Assembly (NCBI GenBank): GCA_002479075.1
Contig: DLLG01000015.1
Coordinates: 1-21,858 of the forward strand
DNA length: 21,858 bases
Direction of reading: 5' to 3'
Source of the DNA: Clostridiales bacterium UBA7568
Lineage (GTDB): Bacteria; Bacillota; Clostridia; Oscillospirales; CAG-272
Shown in pieces: positions 21,843 to 21,858 of the stretch. Position 1 is the stretch's first letter. Each line of letters opens with the position of its first letter. The notes below the pieces were generated by a model that had not been told where the DNA came from, searched no databases, and worked only from the letters and a program-made list of their open reading frames with translations. The translations under genes were made by a program, and so were the position numbers.

Positions 21843-21858
21843 AGGCAATAAAATATTC

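Overview
The window reads as chromosome from a spore-forming member of the Clostridia, probably an uncultured gut Oscillospirales-type bacterium. A stage II sporulation protein R gene and an alpha/beta small acid-soluble spore protein gene show that it sporulates. Strong AAGGAG-type ribosome sites, near-consensus sigma-A promoters and the gene families (SipW-type proteins, clostridial ABC exporter pair, oleate hydratase, Gram-positive-type UxuA) fit Firmicutes. The lineage is an inference.

Bases 1-8960, all minus strand, hold one block that looks like an enlarged relative of the Bacillus tapA-sipW-tasA fibre operon. A consensus promoter (TTGACA, 17 nt, TATAAT) with an inverted repeat just downstream drives, in order: a signal-peptidase-like membrane protein lacking both catalytic residues; two small membrane-anchored proteins resembling TasA/camelysin domains, linked by ATGA overlaps; an ER-type (Ser/His) signal peptidase of the SipW kind with an extra C-terminal coiled coil; then three large exported proteins with SipW-type signal peptides (STFAWFTD core), each with a TasA-like N-terminal domain and beta-helix or GLUG-type repeats. 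A fourth such gene probably starts at the left edge. A two-hairpin intergenic repeat with paired base changes follows three of these genes.

Bases 9143-13276 carry a heterodimeric ABC exporter pair with one degenerate ATP site, a structured leader and a terminator at each end. Bases 13295-15749 carry a LamG-like/esterase fusion, spoIIR and the spore protein gene, each with its own signals. Bases 15983-18488 carry oleate hydratase and a TetR regulator, both minus strand.

From about 18590 the genes are on the plus strand: a membrane-flavodoxin fusion under a promoter whose -10 lies in a 20-bp perfect palindrome, a small membrane-protein gene broken by a frameshift, a Cys-rich DUF3795-like protein, and mannonate dehydratase UxuA with its own promoter and terminator. 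The right edge holds an intergenic palindromic element.

The most interesting part is the SipW-type locus: active and dead signal peptidase paralogs, two anchored TasA-like proteins and several modular substrates look like a self-contained machine for building surface fibres or a surface layer. I saw no tRNA, rRNA, CRISPR array or transposase.
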